Assembly (NCBI GenBank): GCA_963677475.2 | Contig: CAXXQD010000022.1 | Coordinates: 248,001-312,000, forward strand | DNA: 64,000 bases | Source of the DNA: JABMQB01 sp963677475 | GTDB lineage: Bacteria; Bacteroidota; Bacteroidia; Bacteroidales; Prolixibacteraceae | Direction: 5' to 3' | In this document: positions 18,725 through 27,117 of the stretch, piece after piece | How the letters are laid out: each line of letters opens with the position of its first letter | Numbering within the stretch: position 1 is the first letter of the stretch | Translations under genes and position numbers: made by a program | Notes under the pieces: generated by a model | What the model saw: the letters and a program-made list of their open reading frames with translations, nothing else | Database searches by the model: none | Told to the model about the DNA's origin: nothing

Positions 18725-20611
18725 TTAATTTGCCTTCTTCTTGTTTCTTTGGTTCAGTTTTTTTACCAAATTCCGCATGTTCTTGTCGTTTGGATAAATC
18801 TTTAATTGTTTATTTGCAATTAATCCTGCATTGTTATATTGCTTTGCTGAATACGAAAGTAGCGCCAAATACGGATAGATAACATAGTTATCCTCGTCAT
18901 CTATATAGGCCTTTGATAAGAATTTGTAGGCTGTTTTAAATTGTTTTTTCTCGTAAGCTTTAATACCATAAAAGTCATCAAATTTTTTACGCTCAACGAT
19001 GCAACAAATAGGTACCCCATCAACCTTTGTTGTATGCACAGTTTCTTTTGGCGGATACCCTATTTTTAGTATGGAAGGGGGAACAAAGTGTGGACTAAAA
19101 ATACCATAATCCCATTTAAAGTGATTTTTATTAATAAAGCCTAAGTTCTGACGTTTTAAATTATTATTTGGCAGGTTCATTTCATGTATCAGTAATGTAT
19201 TTGAAACAACTGTTCCTTCTTTTTCTCCAATATGGTCTTTTATAAAGGTTTGTAATGTTGGCTCCAATGAAATCTGCAAATAATCTAAATCATATTTTTT
19301 AAATGCGCCTTTTGTTCCTCCAACAAATTCATTATAATAAACATATTGGAATGGTGCATTTTTAAAACTCCAGTAGCCGGTTTTTAGGGTGAGTACAATT
19401 ACAATAGAAATGAAGGTATATTTTAATACTTTTTTTTCTATTGAATTGACTAATAGAATAAATCCCAGCAAAGAAAACATAATAAAAGAAGGGTAAACAA
19501 ATAATTCATGCCTCCAGCTATTATATAAATCAGTTCCTTTCAATACAAGGTAAATTATTGGGAAAAGAAAGGAGAATAAGAAAATAAATGCATCAAAGAA
19601 AAGTGCTTTTTTACCTATGTTTTTGGTGAAGTAAAACAACGATACAAAAAACATGAAAAAAGCAAAAAAAGGTATTGTTATTAACATCATTTTAGGCAAA
19701 TAATAATAAGGCAGTTTGCTGGTATCGACCAGTGCTCCTTCAAATAGCACAGGGTGTTTTTGAGGACTGTTTTGTAAAAAAGTCATGGCTTCATAAACAA
19801 ACATATATCCTTTGTCCCAAAAAATAGGATAGGTCATGAATCCTAAAGTCATGCCCAATATCATTACTATGCCGATTATTAAGAAAAACCTGGTTGTTGA
19901 AATGATCTGTTTGAAAGTTTCTTTGTTTAACAGGATAAAAAGTACACCAAACAATCCAAGATAAACAAAAAGAAGTAACCCTTGCAGACGAATGGAAAAA
20001 GTAAGTGCTGTGCCCAATAATAGTCCAATCAAATCCTTATAATTTGTCTTTGGAAAGTTTTTAAAAAGTTTATAAAGGAAATAAATTGTAATTGTAAATC
20101 CTGCCGCAACCGGAGCATCTTTGGTTTGCCAAAAGGATAATCCAATGTAGGTTGGTGAGAAAAACATTGCCAGCATTGCAAATGTTCCCCAATACCAATT
20201 ATCAAAGTAGTCTTTAATAAAAATTCCAATGATATAGATAGTGATTAGAGATAATATCACGGTTAAAAATTTTCGGATTGTATTTATATGTTGAAACTCT
20301 TTAAAACCAATTAATTTTCCAATTATTATTGCGGAAGCTTCAATGGTAGGGCCATAATATTTGGCGTGTTTAAAGTGAAGGTTGTTCTTATATGCAATTG
20401 CATCTGTATATGATGTGTCTTTCCCTAAAGTGCTAAAGAAATCAATGCAAACTTCTCCTGTTTCAATCTGAATTGGCGCATCCCCATCGATCCCCACATC
20501 AGTTGACCATTTAAAAAGAAAAATCATGATGATGAGTATATAGGTCATAAAAAGAACTTTGCCGAGATTTTGTTCTTTAAAATTTTCTCTATTGGCTAAT
20601 ATTAATTTCAT
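18725..20611 (-). CDS. GT-C (GT39-like) membrane glycosyltransferase
   Basis: The 628-residue protein parallels its downstream neighbour: a first helix, the loop GIDGDAPIQIETGEV with acidic residues in the GT-C catalytic position, about ten further helices, then YVYYNEFVGGTKGAFKKYDL and a soluble domain (KWDYGIFSPHFVPPSILKIG) also found in the 848-residue paralogue as KWDYGIYVNAYIDPHQLLGG. It ends in only one or two TPR-like units (about 545-620), so the long TPR array is the main difference. A polyprenyl-phosphate-sugar-dependent transferase role is inferred. It lies 76 nt after the GT2 gene and 119 nt before the paralogue. Confidence 0.75.
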   Translation of the reverse strand: MKLILANRENFKEQNLGKVLFMTYILIIMIFLFKWSTDVGIDGDAPIQIETGEVCIDFFSTLGKDTSYTDAIAYKNNLHFKHAKYYGPTIEASAIIIGKLIGFKEFQHINTIRKFLTVILSLITIYIIGIFIKDYFDNWYWGTFAMLAMFFSPTYIGLSFWQTKDAPVAAGFTITIYFLYKLFKNFPKTNYKDLIGLLLGTALTFSIRLQGLLLFVYLGLFGVLFILLNKETFKQIISTTRFFLIIGIVMILGMTLGFMTYPIFWDKGYMFVYEAMTFLQNSPQKHPVLFEGALVDTSKLPYYYLPKMMLITIPFFAFFMFFVSLFYFTKNIGKKALFFDAFIFLFSFLFPIIYLVLKGTDLYNSWRHELFVYPSFIMFSLLGFILLVNSIEKKVLKYTFISIVIVLTLKTGYWSFKNAPFQYVYYNEFVGGTKGAFKKYDLDYLQISLEPTLQTFIKDHIGEKEGTVVSNTLLIHEMNLPNNNLKRQNLGFINKNHFKWDYGIFSPHFVPPSILKIGYPPKETVHTTKVDGVPICCIVERKKFDDFYGIKAYEKKQFKTAYKFLSKAYIDDEDNYVIYPYLALLSYSAKQYNNAGLIANKQLKIYPNDKNMRNLVKKLNQRNKKKAN

Positions 20612-20687
20612 ATTATTTAATGAGGTTAATGGATTTTGCGTTGTAAAAGTATTTTTTGGTTGATTCCAATCTTGTAATTAAAGCTTA

Positions 20688-21653
20688 TTACTGAATTATT
20701 TCTTCAATTAGGAAAATTGGTCTTTCCTTTGATTCTTTATATATCTTTCCAATATATTCTCCAATTATCCCTATGGATAAAAGCTGTACCCCCCCTAAAA
20801 ACCAAATAGAAATAATAGTAGATGTCCAACCTACAATAATTGCCCCAAGGAGGAAGCTTACTAAAATGTAAATTGCGACTACAAGGGATAACAAAATAAT
20901 TATAATGCCCAAAAAAGTTACTAGTCTAAGAGGTTTTACACTAAAGGAAGTTATGCCTTCAATGGCAAATGCGAACATTTTTTTTAATGGATATTTTGTT
21001 TCTCCAGCTGTTCTAATACTTCTTTCATAATAAACCATGTCTGTTTTTAGTCCAATTTCTGGGACAAGACCTCTTATAAATATATTTACCTCTTTATGTT
21101 TAAGTAAGAACTTGATTGCCCTTTGGCTCAATAGCCTATAATCAGCATGATCTTTAATTGTTTTTGCACCAAGGAATTCCATTATTTTATAAAATATCCT
21201 AGCGGTGATTCTTTTAAAATTTGAATCGGAAGTTCTAATATTTCGGATGCCATAAACTATTTCAGCACCAGAGTTAAATTTTCCAATCATACTTTTTATA
21301 GTTGTATGATCATCTTGCAAATCTGCATCAATCGTAATAGCACAGTCACATTTCTTTTTTGCATATTTTAGACCAGCCAATATTGCTGCTTGGTGTCCAA
21401 AATTTCTGCTAAGTTTTATTATTCGCAAGTATTGGTTATCAATACGGAGTTTATTTAAGGTTTCATACGTTTTGTCTTTGCTACCATCATCTACAAAACA
21501 TAAATAGGATTCAATATTTATCAAAGCTTCTTTTTTTAATGAATTAAGAAAGTCGCTTAGTGTATTAGCGCTCCATTCAATAATTTCTTCTTCATTATAA
21601 CATGGAACTATGATGGATAAAACAGGGGCATCTGAAGGTGAACACTTTTTCAT
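20688..21653 (-). CDS. Polyprenol-phosphate glycosyltransferase, GT2 family (DPM/GtrB-like)
   Basis: The 321-residue protein has a GT-A domain (about 8-225) with the nucleotide-sugar motifs FVDDGSKD and TIDADLQDD and two C-terminal membrane helices (about 240-300), the classic layout of GtrB/DPM-type enzymes. It should transfer glucose, mannose or a similar sugar from a nucleotide donor to undecaprenyl phosphate at the inner membrane. The two GT-C genes directly downstream are natural users of that donor, so the three probably form one pathway. Which sugar is used cannot be told. Confidence 0.9.
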   Translation of the reverse strand: MKKCSPSDAPVLSIIVPCYNEEEIIEWSANTLSDFLNSLKKEALINIESYLCFVDDGSKDKTYETLNKLRIDNQYLRIIKLSRNFGHQAAILAGLKYAKKKCDCAITIDADLQDDHTTIKSMIGKFNSGAEIVYGIRNIRTSDSNFKRITARIFYKIMEFLGAKTIKDHADYRLLSQRAIKFLLKHKEVNIFIRGLVPEIGLKTDMVYYERSIRTAGETKYPLKKMFAFAIEGITSFSVKPLRLVTFLGIIIILLSLVVAIYILVSFLLGAIIVGWTSTIISIWFLGGVQLLSIGIIGEYIGKIYKESKERPIFLIEEIIQ

Positions 21654-21703
21654 TATCCTAGATTTGTTTATAAGACTAACACAAAATATTTTTTTATACT
21701 ATC

Positions 21704-21711
21704 CAAAAATA
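21704..21711 (-). promoter_or_regulatory. Possible -7 element of the glycosylation cluster
   Basis: Minus-strand TATTTTTG is an exact -7 match 51 nt before the GT2 start, but no recognisable TTTG lies at the expected distance. The same 221-nt gap holds short inverted repeats GTAAT/ATTAC (21791-21804) and GGCT/AGCC (21806-21817) on the sod side. Confidence 0.3.
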
Positions 21712-21874
21712 GCATTTTTTATGGTAAATAGAATTTATTACTTTTCACAAGTTGCAATAATATTAGTTGTCTGAAAATAAAATCAAATCCGTAATAAATA
21801 TTACGGGCTCTTTAGCCTAGATTATTAGTATATTTTATAAATTTAGTACCAGTTTAACATCAAAAATAAAAACC

Positions 21875-22459
21875 ATGCAACACAAATTACCGGATTTACC
21901 TTATGCAATAGATGCGCTTGAACCTTATATTAGTGCCAAAACCCTGGAGTTCCATTATGGGAAACACCACCAGGCTTATGTGAACAATCTGAATAACCTT
22001 ATTACAGGGACTCAATTCGAGGATGCAAGCCTTGAAACTATTATTAAAGAAACAGATGGAGGTATTTTTAATAACGGTGCCCAGGTTTATAACCACACCT
22101 TTTATTTTAACCAGTTTGCAGCAAATGGTTGCGAAGAACCTAAGGATACATTAAAAACTGCTATTGATAAAACCTTTGGCAGCGTTGACAGCTTTAAAGA
22201 ACAGTTTAGCAAAGCAGCGGCAACCTTGTTTGGTTCTGGCTGGGCATGGCTTGTGGTTGGAGATGGTGGCGAATTGGAAATCGTACAGACCAGCAATGCC
22301 GGAAATCCATTAAAAATTGGCAAACAACCAATTCTTACCTGCGATGTGTGGGAACATGCCTATTATATTGACAAGCAAAATGCAAGGCCCAAATACATCG
22401 AAGATTTTTGGAAGATATTGGATTGGAAAGTAATTTCAGAGAGATATTCTAATGTGTAA
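21875..22459 (+). CDS. sodB: Superoxide dismutase, Fe-type signature
   Basis: The 194-residue enzyme removes superoxide in the cytoplasm. Ligands are His27, His74, Asp157 and His161 (TCDVWEHAYY). Gln70 in NNGAQVYNH and Ala142 in TSNAGNPL are the FeSOD arrangement, the opposite of the SOD at 15356. The two share the fold and about the usual level of family identity, so they are not a recent tandem duplication. The small winged-helix gene follows 17 nt later and a shared hairpin ends both. Confidence 0.95.
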   Translation: MQHKLPDLPYAIDALEPYISAKTLEFHYGKHHQAYVNNLNNLITGTQFEDASLETIIKETDGGIFNNGAQVYNHTFYFNQFAANGCEEPKDTLKTAIDKTFGSVDSFKEQFSKAAATLFGSGWAWLVVGDGGELEIVQTSNAGNPLKIGKQPILTCDVWEHAYYIDKQNARPKYIEDFWKILDWKVISERYSNV

Positions 22460-22476
22460 TTCAAATTTAAAGTTGT

Positions 22477-22650
22477 ATGAGTGCTGAAAAAGTATTACAA
22501 ACAATGAAGGATGCCGGCAAAGCAATGAAAACCGGTGAAATTGCCAAATCATCGGGATTGGACAAAAAAGAGGTGGATAAGGCAATGAAAAAACTGAAAG
22601 CTGATGGGGCAATTGTATCGCCAAAGGTTTGTTATTGGGAACCGAAATAA
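22477..22650 (+). CDS. 57-residue winged-helix (MarR/DprA-WH-like) protein
   Basis: ATG at 22477 opens a 57-codon frame. The protein is a minimal winged helix: helix 1 (SAEKVLQTMKDAGKAM), KTGEIAKSSGLDKKEVDKAM as the helix-turn-helix, and a wing DGAIVSPKVCYWEPK. Small stand-alone proteins of this type occur in Bacteroidota and other anaerobes; they are annotated as transcriptional regulators without known targets. It follows the Fe-type sod by 17 nt and shares its terminator, so the pair is probably cotranscribed. The single Cys in the wing could be redox-relevant, but that is speculation. Confidence 0.75.
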   Translation: MSAEKVLQTMKDAGKAMKTGEIAKSSGLDKKEVDKAMKKLKADGAIVSPKVCYWEPK

Positions 22651-22660
22651 ATTATTATAA

Positions 22661-22691
22661 ATAAGGGCTTCACTCGATGTGAAGCCCTTAT
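22661..22691. terminator. Bidirectional terminator hairpin
   Basis: ATAAGGGCTTCAC (22661-22673) pairs perfectly with GTGAAGCCCTTAT (22679-22691) around a 5-nt loop. It lies between the convergent Fe-sod/winged-helix and xylose-transporter transcripts. Confidence 0.9.
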
Positions 22692-22722
22692 AAACAAAAA
22701 TTTAGACCAACTAAATAGTTGT

Positions 22723-24099
22723 TTATTTTTTCCAAAGTTTTTCCATCTCTTCAAGGGTTTTTCCTTTTGTTTCAGGAACCATCTTCCAAACAAATACAAA
22801 TGAAAGGATACTCATTACACCATAAAACCCATAGGTAAAGCTGCCACTAAATTCCATCATTGCCGGATAGGTTGACGAAATGAAATAGTTGGCTGCCCAT
22901 TGTGCAACTACTGCTATTGCCACAGCCCTTCCGCGAATTTTATTCGGGAAAATCTCAGAAATCAAAACCCAGCAAATTGGTCCCCACGACATCATAAACG
23001 ATGCTGTATAAATCATAATAAATACCAAAGTACTAACGCCAATTATTTCGAAATATGCCAATCCTGAAATTGCAAACATGCCAATGGCCATCCCGATTGA
23101 ACCAACCATTAATAAAGGTTTTCTGCCCCACTTGTCAACTGTTGCGATTGCAACTACTGTGAAAACCACATTGATTAATCCCATCACCACAGTTTGCATC
23201 ATAGATGCATCTTTTCCTGCTCCCATGCTTTCGAAAATTCGTGGTGCGTAATAAAGTGCAACATTAATTCCAACAAATTGCTGAAAAACAGAAAGTAAAA
23301 TGCCAATTACAATAACTATTTTCCCATAAGAAAATAATTTTCCGGAATGGCGTTCCAGGGTGTTTTTAATATCTTCTAAAATTTCTTTTGCTTTTTCAGC
23401 GCCATTTATTTTACTTAAAACCTTTAATGCTTCTGAGTTTCTATTGGTTAGAGACAAATAACGTGGAGTTTCGGGGACAAGGAACAATAATAGGCCAAAT
23501 AGACCTGCAGGAATAGCTTCCGAAAGGAACATACGGCGCCATCCAATGGTATTTATCCAATCAAGCGTTTGTCCTTTAGCAATTCCCCAGTTCACAAAAT
23601 AAACCACCAACATTCCGAAAATAATGGCAAACTGGTTCAACGATACCAGTCGTCCCCGAATATCGGCCGGGGCAATCTCACCAATATACATGGGAACAAT
23701 GGCTGAAGCCATTCCAACTCCGATTCCGCCAATAATCCGGTAGAAATTGAACATATAAAGCAATCCCATAGTCGCTTCACCTTTGGTAAAGAATAAAAAC
23801 TCGGGGTAGCCTGAACCCAGTGCCGATAAGAAAAATAACAATGCCGCAATCATCAGGGATCTTTTACGCCCAAGTTTTAAGGCTATAATACCCGAAAGGG
23901 CTCCCCCAATTATGCATCCGATCAAAGCACTTGAAATGGTGAGTCCATGAATAATGGTACTTAAGCCTTGACTGTCAATTAAAAAAGCTTGCACTGATTT
24001 TTCAGCTCCTGAAATTACCGCTGTGTCGTACCCAAACAAAAGACCACCCAGGGTTGCAACAACTGTTATGGCAAAAATGAATAACTTGTTTTGCTTCAT
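22723..24099 (-). CDS. xylE: Sugar:H+ symporter, MFS sugar-porter family (probable D-xylose)
   Basis: The 458-residue inner-membrane protein has 12 helices and the sugar-porter signatures GFLLFGYDTAVISGA-like N-terminus (LGGLLFGYDTAVISGAE), GRK after helix 2, VPETPRYL in the central loop and VPETKGKTLEEMEKLW at the C-terminus. The family includes XylE, AraE and GLUT proteins. The xylose assignment rests on context: it is the last gene of regulator-xylB-xylA-transporter, the same order as in Bacteroides. An 82-nt gap with an inverted repeat separates it from xylA. Confidence 0.92.
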   Translation of the reverse strand: MKQNKLFIFAITVVATLGGLLFGYDTAVISGAEKSVQAFLIDSQGLSTIIHGLTISSALIGCIIGGALSGIIALKLGRKRSLMIAALLFFLSALGSGYPEFLFFTKGEATMGLLYMFNFYRIIGGIGVGMASAIVPMYIGEIAPADIRGRLVSLNQFAIIFGMLVVYFVNWGIAKGQTLDWINTIGWRRMFLSEAIPAGLFGLLLFLVPETPRYLSLTNRNSEALKVLSKINGAEKAKEILEDIKNTLERHSGKLFSYGKIVIVIGILLSVFQQFVGINVALYYAPRIFESMGAGKDASMMQTVVMGLINVVFTVVAIATVDKWGRKPLLMVGSIGMAIGMFAISGLAYFEIIGVSTLVFIMIYTASFMMSWGPICWVLISEIFPNKIRGRAVAIAVVAQWAANYFISSTYPAMMEFSGSFTYGFYGVMSILSFVFVWKMVPETKGKTLEEMEKLWKK

Positions 24100-24123
24100 G
24101 TTAGTTTGTTTTAGTTAGATATA

Positions 24124-24156
24124 AGAATCTGCCTTAAATATATTAAAACAGATTCT
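24124..24156. promoter_or_regulatory. Intercistronic hairpin between xylA and the transporter gene
   Basis: AGAATCTG (24124-24131) and CAGATTCT (24149-24156) form a perfect 8-bp stem with a 17-nt AT-rich loop. It may shape differential expression or mRNA stability inside the operon. Confidence 0.4.
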
Positions 24157-24181
24157 CATAAAAAATAGTTAGGTTTATATT

Positions 24182-25507
24182 CTAAATATATTGATTGATA
24201 AGTTGTTCTATCAATTCTTGTTTTCCACTAACCTGTTTTGGTTCACCAACTTCTTTGGCAACAGAATATAAATCTTCCAGGGTGAGATTTCCGGCATCAA
24301 ATTCGGCACCTTTGCCACTGTTAAACGAGGAATAACGGTCGGCACGAAGTTTTAAATAATCAGAATCGGTCATGATTTTGTCTGCCACGATCAAAGCACG
24401 GGCAAACACGTCCATTCCGCCAATGTGTGCAATAAACAGGTCGGAAAGATCAGTTGAATTCCTGCGTGTTTTTGCATCAAAATTAATCCCGCCATGTTCA
24501 AAACCTCCTGTTGGCAGTATCTCTAACATTGCTTCTGTTATTTCATAAACATTGGTTGGGAATTCATCGGTATCCCATCCATTTTGGTAATCGCCTTTGT
24601 TGGCATCAATCGAACCAAGTTTTCCGGCGTCGGCAGCCATTCTTAATTCGTGTGCGAAAGAATGACCGGCAAGGGTAGCGTGGTTCACTTCCACATTTAA
24701 TTTAAAATCATCGATCAAACCTTGTTGGTTCAAAAAGCCAAGAACCGTTTGAGTATCAAAATCATATTGATGCTTGGATGGCTCCATTGGTTTTGGCTCG
24801 ATAAAGAACGTTCCTTTAAATCCTTGCTTGCGCGCATAGTCACGGGCCATTCTCAGGAATTGTCCCATGTGGTCCAGTTCTTTTTTTGTATTGGTATTGT
24901 GCAGGCTCATGTAACCTTCGCGTCCACCCCAAAATACGTAACCTGTTCCGCCCAAGGCAATGGTTGCGTCAATGGCATTTTTAACCTGTACCCCTGCATT
25001 TGCAACCACATTAAAATCAGGATTGGTAGAAGCACCGTTCATATAGCGTGCATTGCTAAATACATTGGCTGTTCCCCACAAAAGTTTAACGCCTGAAGCA
25101 TCTTGCATTGCTTTTGCTTTTTCCACCATTTTTGCCAAACGGCTTTCAATTTCGAAAACAGATCCATCGCCGGCAACATCGGTATCGTGGAAACAATAAA
25201 AAGGGGCACCAATTTTTGTAATAAATTCGAATGCTGCATCCATACGTTCTTTTGCTGCATCCAATACATCGGTAGAACCATCCCAAGGGAAGATTTTTGT
25301 GCCTGGTCCAAACGGGTCTCCACCAGCGCCGCATAAGGTATGCCAGTAGGCAACTGCAAACCTCAGGTGTTCTTTCATTGTTTTTCCGGCAACTACTTTA
25401 TTTTCATCGTACCACTTAAATGCAAGTGGGTTTTTTGATTCTTTTCCTTCAAATTTTATTTTGCCAATTCCTGGAAAATATTCTTTGTTTCCTTTTAAAA
25501 TGTCCAT
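24182..25507 (-). CDS. xylA: Xylose isomerase
   Basis: XylA interconverts D-xylose and D-xylulose in the cytoplasm with two divalent metals. The 441-residue protein is a complete class II enzyme: FYCFHDTDVAGDG carries the catalytic His/Asp, YVFWGGREGY and FFIEPKPMEPSKHQYDFD supply metal-site residues, and LNVEVNHATLAGHSFAHEL and NFDAKTRRNS complete the set. It lies 18 nt after xylB and is translated from the same transcript. Confidence 0.98.
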   Translation of the reverse strand: MDILKGNKEYFPGIGKIKFEGKESKNPLAFKWYDENKVVAGKTMKEHLRFAVAYWHTLCGAGGDPFGPGTKIFPWDGSTDVLDAAKERMDAAFEFITKIGAPFYCFHDTDVAGDGSVFEIESRLAKMVEKAKAMQDASGVKLLWGTANVFSNARYMNGASTNPDFNVVANAGVQVKNAIDATIALGGTGYVFWGGREGYMSLHNTNTKKELDHMGQFLRMARDYARKQGFKGTFFIEPKPMEPSKHQYDFDTQTVLGFLNQQGLIDDFKLNVEVNHATLAGHSFAHELRMAADAGKLGSIDANKGDYQNGWDTDEFPTNVYEITEAMLEILPTGGFEHGGINFDAKTRRNSTDLSDLFIAHIGGMDVFARALIVADKIMTDSDYLKLRADRYSSFNSGKGAEFDAGNLTLEDLYSVAKEVGEPKQVSGKQELIEQLINQYI

Positions 25508-25525
25508 TTTTATTGATCTTTAAAT

Positions 25526-27010
25526 TTATATTTTTTGTTCTAATGTTTCTTTCCAATTTTGGTATGCTTCTTCATATGCTGGCTGCTTTGTAGTGTCAGG
25601 AACAATGGTTTCAACTTTTGCCAAACTTGAGAAAGCTTCTTTTGCAGATGGATAATATCCACAACCAATACCTGCTCCCCTGGCAGCTCCAATTGATCCG
25701 TCGGTATTGTATAATTCAATGGTAGCACCTGAAATCCCTGCCAATGTTTCCCTGAAAATCGGGCTTAAAAACATGTTTGCTTTTCCTGCCCTGATTACCT
25801 GTGCATTAATCCCGATGCTTTCCATAATTTCCATTCCATATTTGAACGAAAACACAATGCCTTCCTGCGCCGCCCTGAAAAGATGGGCAGAATTATGCAC
25901 GTTGAAATTCATACCTGAAATTTGTGCCCCCAAATCTTTATTGTTAAGCACTCTTTCGGCACCATTACCAAACGGAAGTATGGAAACACCTTCAGAACCA
26001 ATAGGTATATTCGAAGCAAGTTCGTTCATTTTTTCATAAGCAATTGAACCATTTCCAATGTTATTTTTCAACCACGAATTCAGGATCCCGGTCCCATTTA
26101 TACACAAGAGAACACCTAATCGGGGATCTTCTGTGCTATGGTTTACATGGGCAAATGTGTTCACCCTCGATAAGGGATCGTATTTGACTACATCGCTCAC
26201 GCCGTAAACAACCCCTGAGGTTCCTGCTGTTGTTGCAATTTCACCCGGATTAAGCACATTTAACGAAAGTGCATTGTTTGGCTGGTCACCTGCACGGTAG
26301 CTAATTTTTGTTCCGGCGTTTAACCCAAGTTCCTGTGCGGCTTCAGTTGATAACTCGCCCTGAAATCCGAAAGTTTCGGTAATTTCCGGAATCATCGAAG
26401 AATCAATTCCATAGTGGTCAAGCAACATTTGTGAAATCGAATTCTTATTAAAATCCCACATTATTCCTTCCGATAAACCACTCATGGTTGTCTTAATTTC
26501 TCCGGTCATTTTCATGGCAATAAAATCACCGGGAAGCATAATTTTGTGGATTTTATCGTAAAGTTCCGGCTCGTTTTCTTTTACCCAACGAAGTTTCGAT
26601 GCTGTAAAATTTCCGGGGGAATTTAATAAACTTGAGAGGCACCTTTGGCTACCCAACTGCTTAAATGCATTGTTTCCAATTTCGGTTGCGCGGCTATCGC
26701 ACCAAATAATTGAAGGGCGTAAGACTTGTTGGTTTTTATCGACCACAACCAAACCATGCATTTGGTAGGAAATACCAATTGCCCCAATATCTCTAACGGA
26801 AACGCTAGATTGCGTTAATATTTCGTTTAAAACAAGCTTTAAGTTTTTCCACCACAAATTTGGGTCTTGTTCGGCCCAACCTGCTTTATGGGCGGTCATT
26901 TTCATTTCTTCTTTCGGGTAAAAGGCTGTTGCAATGCATTGACCGTTTTCACCGTCAACCAACGATCCTTTAACCGAAGAACTTCCAATATCAAATCCTA
27001 ATAAAAGCAT
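25526..27010 (-). CDS. xylB: Xylulokinase
   Basis: XylB phosphorylates D-xylulose to xylulose 5-phosphate for the pentose phosphate pathway. The 494-residue FGGY-family protein has the N-terminal phosphate loop GFDIGSSSVKGSLVD, GISYQMHGLVVVD, the central SYRAGDQPNNALSLNVL and a second ATP-binding part ATTAGTSGVVYG. It is the first structural gene after the regulator, with its own consensus promoter in the 107-nt gap, so xylBA-transporter can be transcribed separately from the regulator. Confidence 0.96.
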   Translation of the reverse strand: MLLLGFDIGSSSVKGSLVDGENGQCIATAFYPKEEMKMTAHKAGWAEQDPNLWWKNLKLVLNEILTQSSVSVRDIGAIGISYQMHGLVVVDKNQQVLRPSIIWCDSRATEIGNNAFKQLGSQRCLSSLLNSPGNFTASKLRWVKENEPELYDKIHKIMLPGDFIAMKMTGEIKTTMSGLSEGIMWDFNKNSISQMLLDHYGIDSSMIPEITETFGFQGELSTEAAQELGLNAGTKISYRAGDQPNNALSLNVLNPGEIATTAGTSGVVYGVSDVVKYDPLSRVNTFAHVNHSTEDPRLGVLLCINGTGILNSWLKNNIGNGSIAYEKMNELASNIPIGSEGVSILPFGNGAERVLNNKDLGAQISGMNFNVHNSAHLFRAAQEGIVFSFKYGMEIMESIGINAQVIRAGKANMFLSPIFRETLAGISGATIELYNTDGSIGAARGAGIGCGYYPSAKEAFSSLAKVETIVPDTTKQPAYEEAYQNWKETLEQKI

Positions 27011-27038
27011 TTATTATATCTATTAATTTTTAGCAAAC

Positions 27039-27050
27039 TGTTCTGTTCTG
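27039..27050. promoter_or_regulatory. Candidate XylR operator upstream of xylB
   Basis: TGTTCTGTTCTG is repeated exactly upstream of the regulator gene (28135-28146). Here it starts just downstream of the -7 element (27058-27065), at about the predicted transcription start, 29 nt before the xylB start. This placement suits a repressor. Confidence 0.5.
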
Positions 27051-27052
27051 GT

Positions 27053-27071
27053 ATGGTCAAAAATAGACCAT
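27053..27071. promoter_or_regulatory. Inverted repeat over the xylB -7 element
   Basis: ATGGTC (27053-27058) and GACCAT (27066-27071) form a perfect inverted repeat with a 7-nt centre that coincides with the -7 box. It could bind a dimeric regulator. Confidence 0.35.
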
Positions 27072-27088
27072 CTAACTGAATCGGCAAA
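27058..27088 (-). promoter_or_regulatory. Promoter of the xylBA-transporter operon
   Basis: On the minus strand TTTG (27088-27085), a 19-nt spacer and TATTTTTG (27065-27058) match the Bacteroidota promoter perfectly. The expected start of transcription is near 27051. Confidence 0.75.
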
Positions 27089-27117
27089 ATCACAATTAAT
27101 GTTTTATAACATGTGTG

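Noticed and set aside
21791..21817. Short inverted repeats before the Fe-type sod gene as a Fur box
   Set aside because: GTAAT-N4-ATTAC and GGCT-N4-AGCC do not resemble the 19-bp Fur consensus and are too short to be meaningful in AT-rich DNA.
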